Part shown: piece by piece, positions 43,148 through 52,089 of the stretch | Layout: every line of letters starts with the position of its first letter | How positions within the stretch are numbered: position 1 is the first letter of the stretch | DNA from: Flavobacterium phragmitis | GTDB lineage: Bacteria > Bacteroidota > Bacteroidia > Flavobacteriales > Flavobacteriaceae | NCBI RefSeq assembly: GCF_900112575.1 | Contig: NZ_FOMH01000006.1 | Coordinates: 186,001 to 250,000, forward strand | Direction of reading: 5' to 3' | Length of the DNA stretch: 64,000 nt | Notes under the pieces: generated by a model | Told to the model about the DNA's origin: nothing | Databases searched by the model: none | What the model saw: only the letters and a program-made list of their open reading frames with translations | Made by a program: the position numbers and the translations under genes

Positions 43148-43630
43148 ATGATTATAATGATAGCGGCCGTAGCCGAAAATAATGCTCTTGGAAAAAACAA
43201 CGAATTAGTATGGCATCTTCCTAATGATTTTAAAAGATTCAAATCACTTACTACTGGCCATCATATTATTATGGGAAGAAAAACATTCGAAAGCTTCCCA
43301 AAACCATTACCTAATCGAGTGCATGTTATAATTACCCGTCAGGAAAACTATCAGCCGGAAGGATGCATTGTTGTTGACAGTATTGAAAAAGCGATTGCTG
43401 CATGTCCAGAAAATGATGACAGTTATGTTATTGGTGGCGGTGAAATTTATAATCTTGCTCTCCCTTTTACAGACATAATAGAATTAACTAAAGTTCACCA
43501 CAGTTTTGATGCTGATACTTTTTTTCCAAAAATCAATAAAAGTGAATGGCTTTTGGTGGAATCTGAAGAGAATTATAAAGATGAAAAACACCTTTATGAT
43601 TACACCTACGAAACTTACATTAGAAAATAA
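43148..43630 (+). CDS. folA: Dihydrofolate reductase
   Basis: A 160-residue enzyme reducing dihydrofolate with NADPH. It starts MIIMIAAVAENNALGKNNELVWHLPNDF, has GRKTFESFPKPLPNR for cofactor binding, and YVIGGGEIYNLALP. It regenerates the tetrahydrofolate oxidised by ThyA, encoded nearby. A hairpin terminator follows directly. Confidence 0.96.
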   Translation: MIIMIAAVAENNALGKNNELVWHLPNDFKRFKSLTTGHHIIMGRKTFESFPKPLPNRVHVIITRQENYQPEGCIVVDSIEKAIAACPENDDSYVIGGGEIYNLALPFTDIIELTKVHHSFDADTFFPKINKSEWLLVESEENYKDEKHLYDYTYETYIRK

Positions 43631-43633
43631 ATA

Positions 43634-43665
43634 AAAAACATCCCCTAAAAATAGAGGATGTTTTT
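43634..43665 (+). terminator. folA terminator
   Basis: AAAAACATCC and GGATGTTTTT pair around a short loop with one inner mismatch, then a U-run. Confidence 0.8.
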
Positions 43666-44208
43666 AAAAACAATTGATTTTTGACCTGACTCTCTCAAGA
43701 AATAGTTTTTGTTTAAAAAATCACAAATGTTAAAAACATTTGAAATAACTGAATAACATTTTATGTTATCTGAGACCTAAATCTCAAATCGCCTTTAACA
43801 ACAAATACCACTAAGATATTAAAGGCAGAAAATTAAAATTTCCAAAAACAAATTTAATCCTAAGAACGTATTTTGCACTATTTATTAGTATTTCCCCCCA
43901 AGAATAATACTTACAAAACTTTTTCAAGAACAAATGAAATTACAAGCGCAAAAACAGTAACCATTTGTTTAAGTCATAGTGACAATCAATCATTAAACTT
44001 TAATCATTTTTACTTTAGCAAAGTTGTTCATATTAGACAGATTACACAATACCGTGATTTAGGGATTTTATCAATATCCCTAAATTTAGGGATGGCAGAA
44101 CACCATGAGTTTTAACTTTGAAATAAATCAACTAAAACATTTATTTTACAATTCAAAAAACTCAATTACAGTTAAACTAGATTGTTTATATTTGTCCAAA
44201 TTAAAAAA
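43666..44208. other. Long non-coding gap upstream of ubiE
   Basis: A 540-base stretch without a credible gene. It holds a perfect 18-base palindrome (44076-44093), an extra TTTAGGGAT-like half site at about 44058, and a -7 element TATATTTG (44187-44194) close to the ubiE start. An 80-codon frame at 43873-44115 has no protein-like character. Confidence 0.5.
44076..44093. promoter_or_regulatory. Perfect palindrome ATCCCTAAATTTAGGGAT
   Basis: An 18-base perfect palindrome with a third TTTAGGGAT half site 17 bases to the left, about 115 bases before ubiE. There is no U-run, so a protein-binding site is more likely than a terminator. Confidence 0.5.
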
Positions 44209-44940
44209 ATGTCTGAAAAAGTAACTCCGTATAAAGACTCTTCATTAGGTAAAAAAGAGCAGGTAACCCAAATGTTTGACACCATTTCTGGGAATTACGA
44301 CAATTTAAATCGTGTCATTTCATTCGGCATCGATGTTAAGTGGCGTAAAAAAGTATTAAAAATAGTATCAGACAAAAAACCAAAGGTTATTTTAGATATT
44401 GCAACAGGAACAGGTGACTTAGCTATTTTATTGGCACAGACCAATGCCGAAAAAATTATTGGTTTGGATATTTCTGCCGGAATGCTGGAAGTTGGAAAAA
44501 AGAAAGTTCAAGAAAAAAATCTTTCTAATATTATTGAATTGATTCTAGGCGATTCTGAAAACATGCCTTTTGAAGACAATTACTTTGATGCAATTACAGT
44601 TGGTTTTGGAGTAAGAAACTTTGAAAATTTGGAAAAAGGGTTCTCAGAAATCTTAAGAGTTCTAAAACCAAATGGTGTTTTTGTCATTTTAGAAACTTCA
44701 GTTCCAGATAAATTCCCTTATAAACAGGGTTATAATTTTTACAGTAAAAACATATTGCCGCTTATCGGGAAATTATTTTCAAAAGATAATGACGCTTACG
44801 GATATTTATCTGAATCTGCCGCTGCTTTTCCATATGGAGAAGCCTTAAACAATATTTTGAGAAAAACTGGGTTTATAGATGTTGTGGCTATGCCACAAAC
44901 TTTTGGTGTCGCAACGATTTATTCTGCATCTAAAAAATAG
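44209..44940 (+). CDS. ubiE: Demethylmenaquinone methyltransferase
   Basis: A 243-residue SAM-dependent methyltransferase for the last step of menaquinone synthesis (UbiE/MenG). It has [19 protein letters not shown], the SAM motif [16 protein letters not shown], and [24 protein letters not shown] start at ATG 44209 because the upstream non-ATG extension overlaps the -7 promoter element. It runs to 1 base before porT. Confidence 0.95.
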   Translation: MSEKVTPYKDSSLGKKEQVTQMFDTISGNYDNLNRVISFGIDVKWRKKVLKIVSDKKPKVILDIATGTGDLAILLAQTNAEKIIGLDISAGMLEVGKKKVQEKNLSNIIELILGDSENMPFEDNYFDAITVGFGVRNFENLEKGFSEILRVLKPNGVFVILETSVPDKFPYKQGYNFYSKNILPLIGKLFSKDNDAYGYLSESAAAFPYGEALNNILRKTGFIDVVAMPQTFGVATIYSASKK

Positions 44941-44941
44941 T

Positions 44942-45652
44942 ATGAAAAAAGCTGTAATCTTAATTTTATTGATCTTAACGACAAAAGGGCATTCGCAATT
45001 TGCTAAAAGCATGTTTAGCAAAGACCCTATTATTAACCTAGAAAACTGGCAGAAGCAGCGTGTCTACTTTGGCTATTATTTAGGTTTTAATAGTTTTGAC
45101 TTTAAATTTGATTACAAAACTCCTGTTCAGAATGATATTCAGGTAAAAAAAACTACTGGTTTCAACGTAGGCGTTGTAGCCGATTTGAGATTACAGGAAT
45201 ACCTAAATCTTCGTTTTGAGCCTGGATTATATTACACAAAACGTGATTTGTATTTTTCTGGCGTAGGAAATTTAGAAAATGACTATTTAAGAGAAGTAAA
45301 CAGTACGTATATTCATTTTCCTTTGTTATTAAAATTTTCTGCCTTACGCACAGGAAATGTCCGTCCGTATTTAGTTGGCGGTATGTCTACAACTTTAAAT
45401 TTGTCTAGTAATGCCAAATCTCAGGATGATAATTACCAGCAGAAATTTAGAGTAAAACAATGGACAGCCGCTTACGAAGTAGGATTTGGAATTGATATTT
45501 TTACCGAATACTTTATCTTTTCTCCTTCTGTCAGAGGTATGTTCGGCATAACTGATGAATTGATTCGAGACAATACATCTCCTAGCGGCTATACAGATAA
45601 TATTGATTCCATGAAATCTAGAGCAATTTTAATAAATTTCACATTTCATTAA
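44942..45652 (+). CDS. porT: Type IX secretion protein PorT
   Basis: A 236-residue outer-membrane beta-barrel protein of the PorT (SprT) family needed for type IX secretion and gliding in Bacteroidota. It has a signal peptide (AVILILLILTTKGHSQ), the typical NWQKQRVYFGYYLGFNSFDF, and strands ending RAILINFTFH. The ATG at 44942 follows the ubiE stop at once, an arrangement I recall from other flavobacteria. Confidence 0.9.
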   Translation: MKKAVILILLILTTKGHSQFAKSMFSKDPIINLENWQKQRVYFGYYLGFNSFDFKFDYKTPVQNDIQVKKTTGFNVGVVADLRLQEYLNLRFEPGLYYTKRDLYFSGVGNLENDYLREVNSTYIHFPLLLKFSALRTGNVRPYLVGGMSTTLNLSSNAKSQDDNYQQKFRVKQWTAAYEVGFGIDIFTEYFIFSPSVRGMFGITDELIRDNTSPSGYTDNIDSMKSRAILINFTFH

Positions 45653-45661
45653 AACAAAATC

Positions 45662-46390
45662 TTAACTATTTCGTTTAAATTCACTTAGAATAATTGCTGT
45701 TGCGGTAGCTACATTTAAACTTTCGGTTTTTTGAAGCTCTCCAAATCTTGGAATTGACAGACGAGAAGTTACTATTTTTTCAATCTCTTCTGAAATACCG
45801 TTCGCTTCATTACCCATAATAATGATGCCTTCCTGCGGTAATTCTGATTGATAAATATTTGCGCCGTCCATAAACGTTCCAAAAACAGGCAGTTTGGTTT
45901 GAGTAAGGAAAGTTTTTAAATCAATATAATTTACATTTACTCTGGTAATTGATCCCATTGTGGCCTGAACTACTTTTGGGTTGTAAATGTCGACTGTTTC
46001 TTTGGAACAAATTACTTGTTTAATGCCAAACCAATCGCAAAGACGCAGAATAGTCCCTAGATTGCCAGGATCTCTAATATCGTCTAAAGCCACGATTAAA
46101 CCCGAATCGGTTACAACCTTTTCGGATGGCATTTTAAAAACTGCCAAACAAGAATTTGGAGTCGTTAAAGCGCTTATTTTTTTTAGTTCTTGTTCATTAA
46201 TAAGAGTTCGTTTTGAAGCCTGAACCGTTTCAAAATCATTCAATGTGGTGTATAAATGTTCTAATTCGAAATTGGATTGCAACAATTCTTGAATTACTTT
46301 TACTCCTTCAGCAAAAAATAATTGATTAGCAGAACGCTGCTTTTTTTGATGTAAACTAGAGATAAGTTTTATTTGGTTTTTACTAACCAT
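45662..46390 (-). CDS. TrmH/SpoU-type RNA methyltransferase
   Basis: A 242-residue 2'-O-ribose methyltransferase. It has an N-terminal RNA-binding part (KLISSLHQKKQRSANQLFF AEG) and the SPOUT knot motifs DDIRDPGNLGTILR, GNEANGISEEI and TESLNVATATAIILSEF. Whether it modifies rRNA or tRNA cannot be told. It converges on porT and is divergent from tamL. Confidence 0.92.
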   Translation of the reverse strand: MVSKNQIKLISSLHQKKQRSANQLFFAEGVKVIQELLQSNFELEHLYTTLNDFETVQASKRTLINEQELKKISALTTPNSCLAVFKMPSEKVVTDSGLIVALDDIRDPGNLGTILRLCDWFGIKQVICSKETVDIYNPKVVQATMGSITRVNVNYIDLKTFLTQTKLPVFGTFMDGANIYQSELPQEGIIIMGNEANGISEEIEKIVTSRLSIPRFGELQKTESLNVATATAIILSEFKRNS

Positions 46391-46399
46391 AAAATAATG

Positions 46400-46407
46400 T
46401 ACTTTTG
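46400..46407 (+). promoter_or_regulatory. -7 element upstream of tamL
   Basis: TACTTTTG fits TAnnTTTG and lies 21 bases before the TTG start of tamL. A TTTG at 46372-46375 is 24 bases away, wider than usual. Confidence 0.4.
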
Positions 46408-46427
46408 AATTAAATATTTAACAACAC

Positions 46428-49001
46428 TTGAAAAATAATTCCACAAAAATAATAGCATTTCTTCTAATTGCAATACTTATTTGCGCTTGTAATGCCGTAA
46501 AAAGAGTTCCCGATGGAAAAAACCTTCTTGTTAAAAACAATATTCTAGTCAACGGAAAATCAACAAACGATGAAGTTGCGGCTAATCAGATGTACCAGAA
46601 ACCGAATGGTAAACTTTTAGGCTACAAACTTCGATTAAATTTATACAATCTAGCTAATTTAAATCCAGATTCAACTTATCAGGCAAAATTCAAAAACAAC
46701 CCTGGAAAGTATGAGCGTATGTCTAAAATATTTTCGGCGAAACAAGTAGACCGTCTCGGTCAGTCTTTTTATTATAAAGGAATTCATGAGTTTTTAAAAA
46801 ATACTGGTGAGCCACCTGTAATTATTGACACTGCAAAAACAAAAAAGTCATTACTTCGTTTAAAATATTACTATTTCAATAATGGTTTTTTTAATGTTCA
46901 AACCGGCTATACAATTGATACAGTAGGTAAAAAAAGAGCTGCGATTAATTACAACATTACAACCGGCCCAGCTTATAAATTAGACACCATCAGTACAAAG
47001 ATTTTAACTCCTGCGTTGGACTCTTTGTACAAAAACAACAACGAGCCTTCTCTATTAAAATCAGGAAACCAATATAAAACAACTGATTTTGAAGAAGAAA
47101 AAAACCGTATTACAACTTATTTCAGAAATCACGGCGCTTATTACTTCCAGCCTACTTATGTGACTTTTGACATCGATACTATTGGTAAAAAAAATCAAGC
47201 CAATGTAACTTTAAACATCACCAACAACGTTATCCAAGGAAGAGATTCAAGCCGAACCGAACCATTCAAATTGTACACCATCAGCGATGTAAATATTTAC
47301 ACTGATTATTCTGCCGCAAATGCAAAGAAAAAACCAACCGACAGTACAACATACAATAACTTTAACCTTTACAGCTACAAAACATTAAAATACAAACCGC
47401 GTGCAATCACAGACGCTATTTTTATTACTAAGGGAAGTACTTTTGCCGATTTTAGAACTACACTTTCTTCTCGATACTTAAATAACTTAAAGATTTTTAA
47501 TTATCCATCTATTCAATATGAAGTTGATAAAAGAGATTCTACAGCGCAATCTCTTATTGCAAATGTCTATTTAACTCCAAGAAAAAAATATAGTTTTGGA
47601 GCTACTTTTGACGTCACGCATTCTAACATTCAGGATTTCGGAATTGGGGCAAGTATCTCTGAAACTATTCGAAATGTATTCAATCGTGCAGAAACTTTAG
47701 AAATTTCAGCTCGTTTGAATATTGGATCTTCGAGAGACATGGCAAATCCAAATAATAATTTCTTTAATGTTTCGGAATATGGTTTGGATATGAAATTGAA
47801 CTTTCCGAGGATTTTATTTCCTTTTGGAACCGAAAAAATTATTCCAAAGAGTATGATTCCTTATACCTCTATAACGTCGGGTTTTTCGAAACAGCGAAAT
47901 ATTGGTTTGGACAAAGAAAACTTTACCGGGGGGATTTCGTATAACTGGACTCCAAAACGCCACAACACTGCAAAATTTGAGTTATTAAATGCACAGTTTG
48001 TTCGCAATCTGAATCCAGACAATTATTTTAGAGTCTATACTTCTTCATATGATGATTTGAATAATATTGGAAAAGATTATAACACCACAGCCACTAATTG
48101 GGGAGACACTCCTGAACAGCAAGCCGAAAAAAACTTAACTATACCAAAAGGAACAACTGGCTTTACTAATGACGTATTAACTGGAGGAACTGCCTTAACA
48201 CCAGACAACTCACAGTATCAAGAAGTCGCAAGTATTGAAGAAAGAAGGATTCGTTTGACCGAAAATGACTTTATTCTGGCAACCAGCTATTCATTTACAA
48301 AAACAACCAAAAAAGATCTTGCTGACAATAATTTCTATCAGTTTAGAACAAAAATAGAATCAGCAGGCTCCTTATTATCTGCTATTTCAGCTATTGGAAA
48401 TCTTCCTAAAAACTCAAGAGGAAATTATGAGATATTCAATTTAGAATATTCTGAATACATAAAAACAGAATTTGACTATATCAAACACTGGGACTTTGGA
48501 AAAGAAAAAGTTTTAGCTGTTAGAAGCTTCTTTGGTATTGCAATTCCGTTTGGAAATTCAAATTATATTCCGTTTTCACGCAGTTATTATGGCGGAGGTT
48601 CAAATGACAACCGTGCTTGGCAACCTTATGCTTTGGGCCCAGGAAGTACCAATGCTGTAAATGACTTTAACGAGGCCAATATGAAAATCGCAGCGAGTAT
48701 CGAATATCGCTTCAAAGTTTTTGGAGATGTCAAAGGAGCACTCTTTGCAGATGCCGGAAACATCTGGAATGTACTCGATAATGTTGTAGATCCAAAAGCA
48801 AAATTTGATAACTTAAACGATTTAGAAGAAATTGCTTTAGGCACAGGATTTGGTTTACGATACGATTTAAGCTTTTTTGTTATTCGTTTAGATTTAGGCT
48901 TTAAGACTTATAATCCGGCACATCAGAAGGGAGACAGATGGTTTAAAGAATACAATTTTGGGCATTCCGTTTTAAATTTTGGTATAAATTATCCGTTCTA
49001 A
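46428..49001 (+). CDS. tamL: BamA/TamA-family outer-membrane lipoprotein (TamL-like)
   Basis: An 857-residue Omp85-type protein: a lipoprotein signal with lipobox-like LICAC, POTRA-like repeats in the N-terminal half, and a C-terminal surface-antigen barrel (GTGFGLRYDLSFFVIRLDLGF) ending HSVLNFGINYPF. Being a lipidated TamA homologue, it fits the Bacteroidota TamL group, which works with TamB in outer-membrane biogenesis. The start codon is TTG; no in-frame ATG lies upstream, and the signal peptide begins at once. Confidence 0.87.
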   Translation: MKNNSTKIIAFLLIAILICACNAVKRVPDGKNLLVKNNILVNGKSTNDEVAANQMYQKPNGKLLGYKLRLNLYNLANLNPDSTYQAKFKNNPGKYERMSKIFSAKQVDRLGQSFYYKGIHEFLKNTGEPPVIIDTAKTKKSLLRLKYYYFNNGFFNVQTGYTIDTVGKKRAAINYNITTGPAYKLDTISTKILTPALDSLYKNNNEPSLLKSGNQYKTTDFEEEKNRITTYFRNHGAYYFQPTYVTFDIDTIGKKNQANVTLNITNNVIQGRDSSRTEPFKLYTISDVNIYTDYSAANAKKKPTDSTTYNNFNLYSYKTLKYKPRAITDAIFITKGSTFADFRTTLSSRYLNNLKIFNYPSIQYEVDKRDSTAQSLIANVYLTPRKKYSFGATFDVTHSNIQDFGIGASISETIRNVFNRAETLEISARLNIGSSRDMANPNNNFFNVSEYGLDMKLNFPRILFPFGTEKIIPKSMIPYTSITSGFSKQRNIGLDKENFTGGISYNWTPKRHNTAKFELLNAQFVRNLNPDNYFRVYTSSYDDLNNIGKDYNTTATNWGDTPEQQAEKNLTIPKGTTGFTNDVLTGGTALTPDNSQYQEVASIEERRIRLTENDFILATSYSFTKTTKKDLADNNFYQFRTKIESAGSLLSAISAIGNLPKNSRGNYEIFNLEYSEYIKTEFDYIKHWDFGKEKVLAVRSFFGIAIPFGNSNYIPFSRSYYGGGSNDNRAWQPYALGPGSTNAVNDFNEANMKIAASIEYRFKVFGDVKGALFADAGNIWNVLDNVVDPKAKFDNLNDLEEIALGTGFGLRYDLSFFVIRLDLGFKTYNPAHQKGDRWFKEYNFGHSVLNFGINYPF

Positions 49002-49061
49002 TGCTAATTAATTCTTATTTTTGCAACCTAAAAACTAAAAACAACTATAAAAAAAATTACA

Positions 49062-50129
49062 ATGGCACACAACATTAAACCAGGAGTAGCTACAGGAGAT
49101 CAAGTACAAGAGATCTTTAATTATGCGAAAGAGAAGGGTTTTGCTCTTCCAGCAGTAAACGTTACTGGATCTAGCACAATTAATGGAGTTCTTGAAACTG
49201 CAGCGAAACTAAACGCGCCAGTTATCATTCAATTTTCTAACGGTGGAGCACAATTCAACGCTGGAAAAGGATTATCAAATGCAGGTGAAAAAGCAGCAAT
49301 CGCAGGAGGAATCGCGGGAGCAAAACATATTCATACTTTGGCAGAAGCTTACGGTGCAACTGTAATCTTACACACTGACCACTGTGCAAAAAAACTTTTA
49401 CCTTGGATTGATGGTTTATTAGATGCTTCTGAAAAACATTTCGCAGAAACAGGAAAACCATTATTCAGTTCTCACATGATCGATTTGTCTGAGGAGCCAA
49501 TCGAAGAAAACATCGAGATCTGTAAAGAATATTTAGCTAGAATGAGCAAAATGGGCATGACACTAGAAATCGAACTTGGTATTACAGGTGGTGAAGAAGA
49601 TGGTGTTGACAACTCTGATGTTGACAGCTCAAAATTATATACTCAACCAGAAGAAGTAGCTTACGCTTACGAAGAATTATCTAAAGTAAGCCCTAAATTT
49701 ACAATTGCTGCTGCTTTCGGAAACGTTCACGGTGTTTACAAACCAGGAAACGTAAAATTAACTCCAAAAATCTTAAAAAATTCTCAAGATTTCGTACAAC
49801 AAAAATTCAACACAGGACACAATCCAGTTGATTTCGTTTTCCACGGAGGTTCAGGCTCTACACTTGAAGAAATCAGAGAAGGAATTAGCTACGGAGTTAT
49901 CAAAATGAACATCGATACAGATTTACAATTTGCATACACTGAAGGAATCCGTGATTATATGGTTAAAAACCTTGACTATTTGAAATCTCAAATTGGAAAT
50001 CCAGAAGGTCCAGATGCTCCAAACAAAAAATATTATGACCCAAGAAGATGGGTTCGTGAAAGCGAAGTAACATTCAACGCAAGACTTGAACAAGCTTTTG
50101 CTGATTTAAATAACGTAAATACACTTTAA
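49062..50129 (+). CDS. fbaA: Class II fructose-bisphosphate aldolase
   Basis: A 355-residue zinc-dependent aldolase of glycolysis and gluconeogenesis. It has the metal site ILHTDHCAKKLLPW, the glycine-rich FGNVHGVYKPGNVKL, and VFHGGSGSTLEEI. The length is that of the E. coli FbaA type (class IIA). A -7 element TATTTTTG lies at 49016-49023. The spacer to accD is made of AGATTT/AAATCT simple repeats. Confidence 0.96.
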   Translation: MAHNIKPGVATGDQVQEIFNYAKEKGFALPAVNVTGSSTINGVLETAAKLNAPVIIQFSNGGAQFNAGKGLSNAGEKAAIAGGIAGAKHIHTLAEAYGATVILHTDHCAKKLLPWIDGLLDASEKHFAETGKPLFSSHMIDLSEEPIEENIEICKEYLARMSKMGMTLEIELGITGGEEDGVDNSDVDSSKLYTQPEEVAYAYEELSKVSPKFTIAAAFGNVHGVYKPGNVKLTPKILKNSQDFVQQKFNTGHNPVDFVFHGGSGSTLEEIREGISYGVIKMNIDTDLQFAYTEGIRDYMVKNLDYLKSQIGNPEGPDAPNKKYYDPRRWVRESEVTFNARLEQAFADLNNVNTL

Positions 50130-50240
50130 ATTTTAGATTTTTGAATTTAGATTTCAGATTTCTAATGAAGCCTGAAATTTAAATTTTGAATTCAGATTGA
50201 AAAATCTAAACTTTAAAATCTACATTCTAAAATTAAAAAA

Positions 50241-51098
50241 ATGGCTTGGTTTAAAAGACAAGAAAAAGGGATTACGACCGCTACAGAAGACAAGATGGAC
50301 GTTCCGAAAGGATTGTGGTACAAATCTCCTACTGGAAAAATTATTGATGCTGACGAATTGGCGAGAAATTTATTCGTTAGCCCTGAAGATGATTTTCACG
50401 TTCGAATTGGAAGCGCAACCTATTTTGAAATTTTATTCGACAACAACGAATTTGTTGAGTTAGACAAAAACATGACATCTAAAGATCCTCTGCACTTTGT
50501 GGACACAAAGAAATATGCAGACCGATTGAAAGATGTAATGGAAAAAACTCATCTTAAAGACGCTGTACGTACGGGAGTAGGAAAATCTAAAGGAAGAGAA
50601 CTTGTAATTTGCTGTATGGATTTCGCTTTTATCGGTGGATCTATGGGAGCAGTTGTAGGTGAAAAAATTGCAAGAGGTATTGATCACGCGATCAAAAACA
50701 AATTACCTTTTGTTATGATTTCTAAATCTGGTGGAGCTCGTATGATGGAAGCTGCTTATTCTTTAATGCAATTAGCAAAAACTTCTGTAAAACTGGCTCA
50801 ATTAGCTGAAGCTAAATTACCTTACATCTCTCTTTGTACAGACCCGACAACTGGAGGAACAACTGCATCTTACGCTATGTTAGGAGACATCAACATCTCT
50901 GAGCCAGGCGCTTTGATTGGTTTCGCTGGTCCTCGTGTTGTTCGTGACACTACAGGAAAAGATTTGCCAGAAGGTTTCCAAACTGCTGAGTTCTTATTAG
51001 AACACGGTTTCTTAGACTTTATCACGCCTAGAAAAGAATTGAAAGATAAGATCAACTTATACATCGATTTGATTCAAAACAATGATATCAGAAAATAG
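50241..51098 (+). CDS. accD: Acetyl-CoA carboxylase carboxyltransferase beta subunit
   Basis: A 285-residue AccD that, with AccA, moves CO2 from biotin to acetyl-CoA. The crotonase core is intact: [51 protein letters not shown]. The N-terminal zinc ribbon of E. coli AccD (CxxC...CxxC) is missing its cysteines: the region reads [20 protein letters not shown] and SPEDDFH. The loss, as I recall it, is usual in Bacteroidota. A terminator lies at 51121-51152. Confidence 0.95.
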   Translation: MAWFKRQEKGITTATEDKMDVPKGLWYKSPTGKIIDADELARNLFVSPEDDFHVRIGSATYFEILFDNNEFVELDKNMTSKDPLHFVDTKKYADRLKDVMEKTHLKDAVRTGVGKSKGRELVICCMDFAFIGGSMGAVVGEKIARGIDHAIKNKLPFVMISKSGGARMMEAAYSLMQLAKTSVKLAQLAEAKLPYISLCTDPTTGGTTASYAMLGDINISEPGALIGFAGPRVVRDTTGKDLPEGFQTAEFLLEHGFLDFITPRKELKDKINLYIDLIQNNDIRK

Positions 51099-51120
51099 TT
51101 TTAAAACTTTTTCTAAACGT

Positions 51121-51152
51121 AAAATCCCAAGAAAATTGCTTCTTGGGATTTT
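51121..51152 (+). terminator. accD terminator
   Basis: AAAATCCCAAGAA (51121-51133) and TTCTTGGGATTTT (51140-51152) form a 13-bp stem with a U-run. Confidence 0.88.
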
Positions 51153-51183
51153 TTTTATACATTTATTTTAAATCTGACTTTCT

Positions 51184-51795
51184 ATGAAAAGATTTTTTAT
51201 TGCTTTTATAATTTGTTTATTCTTTTTGAATTGCGAAAAGAAAAAAGAAGATACCGTTCTAAAAAATAGAGATTATATTATTTCTTATGAAGACAGAAAA
51301 CTTCAAAATTATATCGATTCTTTAAAGAAAAACAAAAGTAAATTTGTCGCACTTCCTAGAAAAGGGTTTTATGGAGAACATCAATTGATTATTGACAAAA
51401 AAGGCAATCTTTATTTTTATCAGAGAGAGTACTTTTTGGCGTTATGCAGTTATGGCAGTAAAAACGACACTCTTCCTCATTTTTTACATTTAGAACCAAA
51501 AGATATTATTAGAATTCCACCTAAAAATTTAACTGATTTTCTTTCAGAAAATATCTTAACTAAAGAAAAAGATAGACAGATTTTAATTATTGCTTCTCAA
51601 AATGATACAATTAAAAATCCTACATTTTTTGAATTCCTAAACACGAAAAATATTGGTACTTACTTTATTCGAAGAACTACTCAAGAAGAAGACACTGTTT
51701 TAAGATACAAAAACAACCAAAACAAACATATCTATTATTATCCAGATTCTATAAAATGGGATAAGACAAAGATTAAACTTCCAAGCAACAAATAA
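51184..51795 (+). CDS. Hypothetical lipoprotein
   Basis: A 203-residue protein with a lipoprotein signal (MKRFFIAFIICLFFLNCEKK), Cys17 as the likely lipid site. The rest is hydrophilic, lysine-rich and has DKKGNLYFYQREYFLALCSY. I recognise no family. It is a single gene between the accD terminator and a repeat-filled gap. Confidence 0.72.
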   Translation: MKRFFIAFIICLFFLNCEKKKEDTVLKNRDYIISYEDRKLQNYIDSLKKNKSKFVALPRKGFYGEHQLIIDKKGNLYFYQREYFLALCSYGSKNDTLPHFLHLEPKDIIRIPPKNLTDFLSENILTKEKDRQILIIASQNDTIKNPTFFEFLNTKNIGTYFIRRTTQEEDTVLRYKNNQNKHIYYYPDSIKWDKTKIKLPSNK

Positions 51796-51806
51796 GAATA
51801 TATGCC

Positions 51807-51891
51807 GTTCCTACGGAACTTATGCATCGTGTCCTTTCATTTCTCAACGGATTGAAATCCGTTGCTACAAAATGATTCATTCCTACGGAAT
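51807..51891. repeat. Composite palindromic element, three hairpins
   Basis: GTTCCTACGGAAC (51807-51819), CAACGGATTGAAATCCGTTG (51845-51864), then CTACAAAATGATTC and ATTCCTACGGAAT (51879-51891). The second half has the same order as 6043-6087. The remaining part of this 294-base gap (to 52089) is simple AT-rich sequence with no gene visible. Confidence 0.72.
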
Positions 51892-52089
51892 TTTATAGAA
51901 ATTCAATTAAAAGAGAATAAGTTCTAAAGCAATTCAACTAAGCTTCTTTTTAATCTTAAAATCAATCTCCAAATTCAGTTGAAATATCATCCCACAGCTT
52001 AAAAAAACCTTTACAACTTTGCCTCTCTGAACCTTTGCTTCTAAAAGAACTTAGCAACTCAGCATCTCAGAACTTAGCATCTTAAAAAA

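Noticed and set aside
43873..44115. 80-codon frame upstream of ubiE
   Set aside because: No conserved motif, odd composition, and it covers a perfect DNA palindrome; more likely non-coding.
50197..50463. Frame overlapping the accD start
   Set aside because: It is an out-of-phase shadow of accD and the AT-rich spacer.
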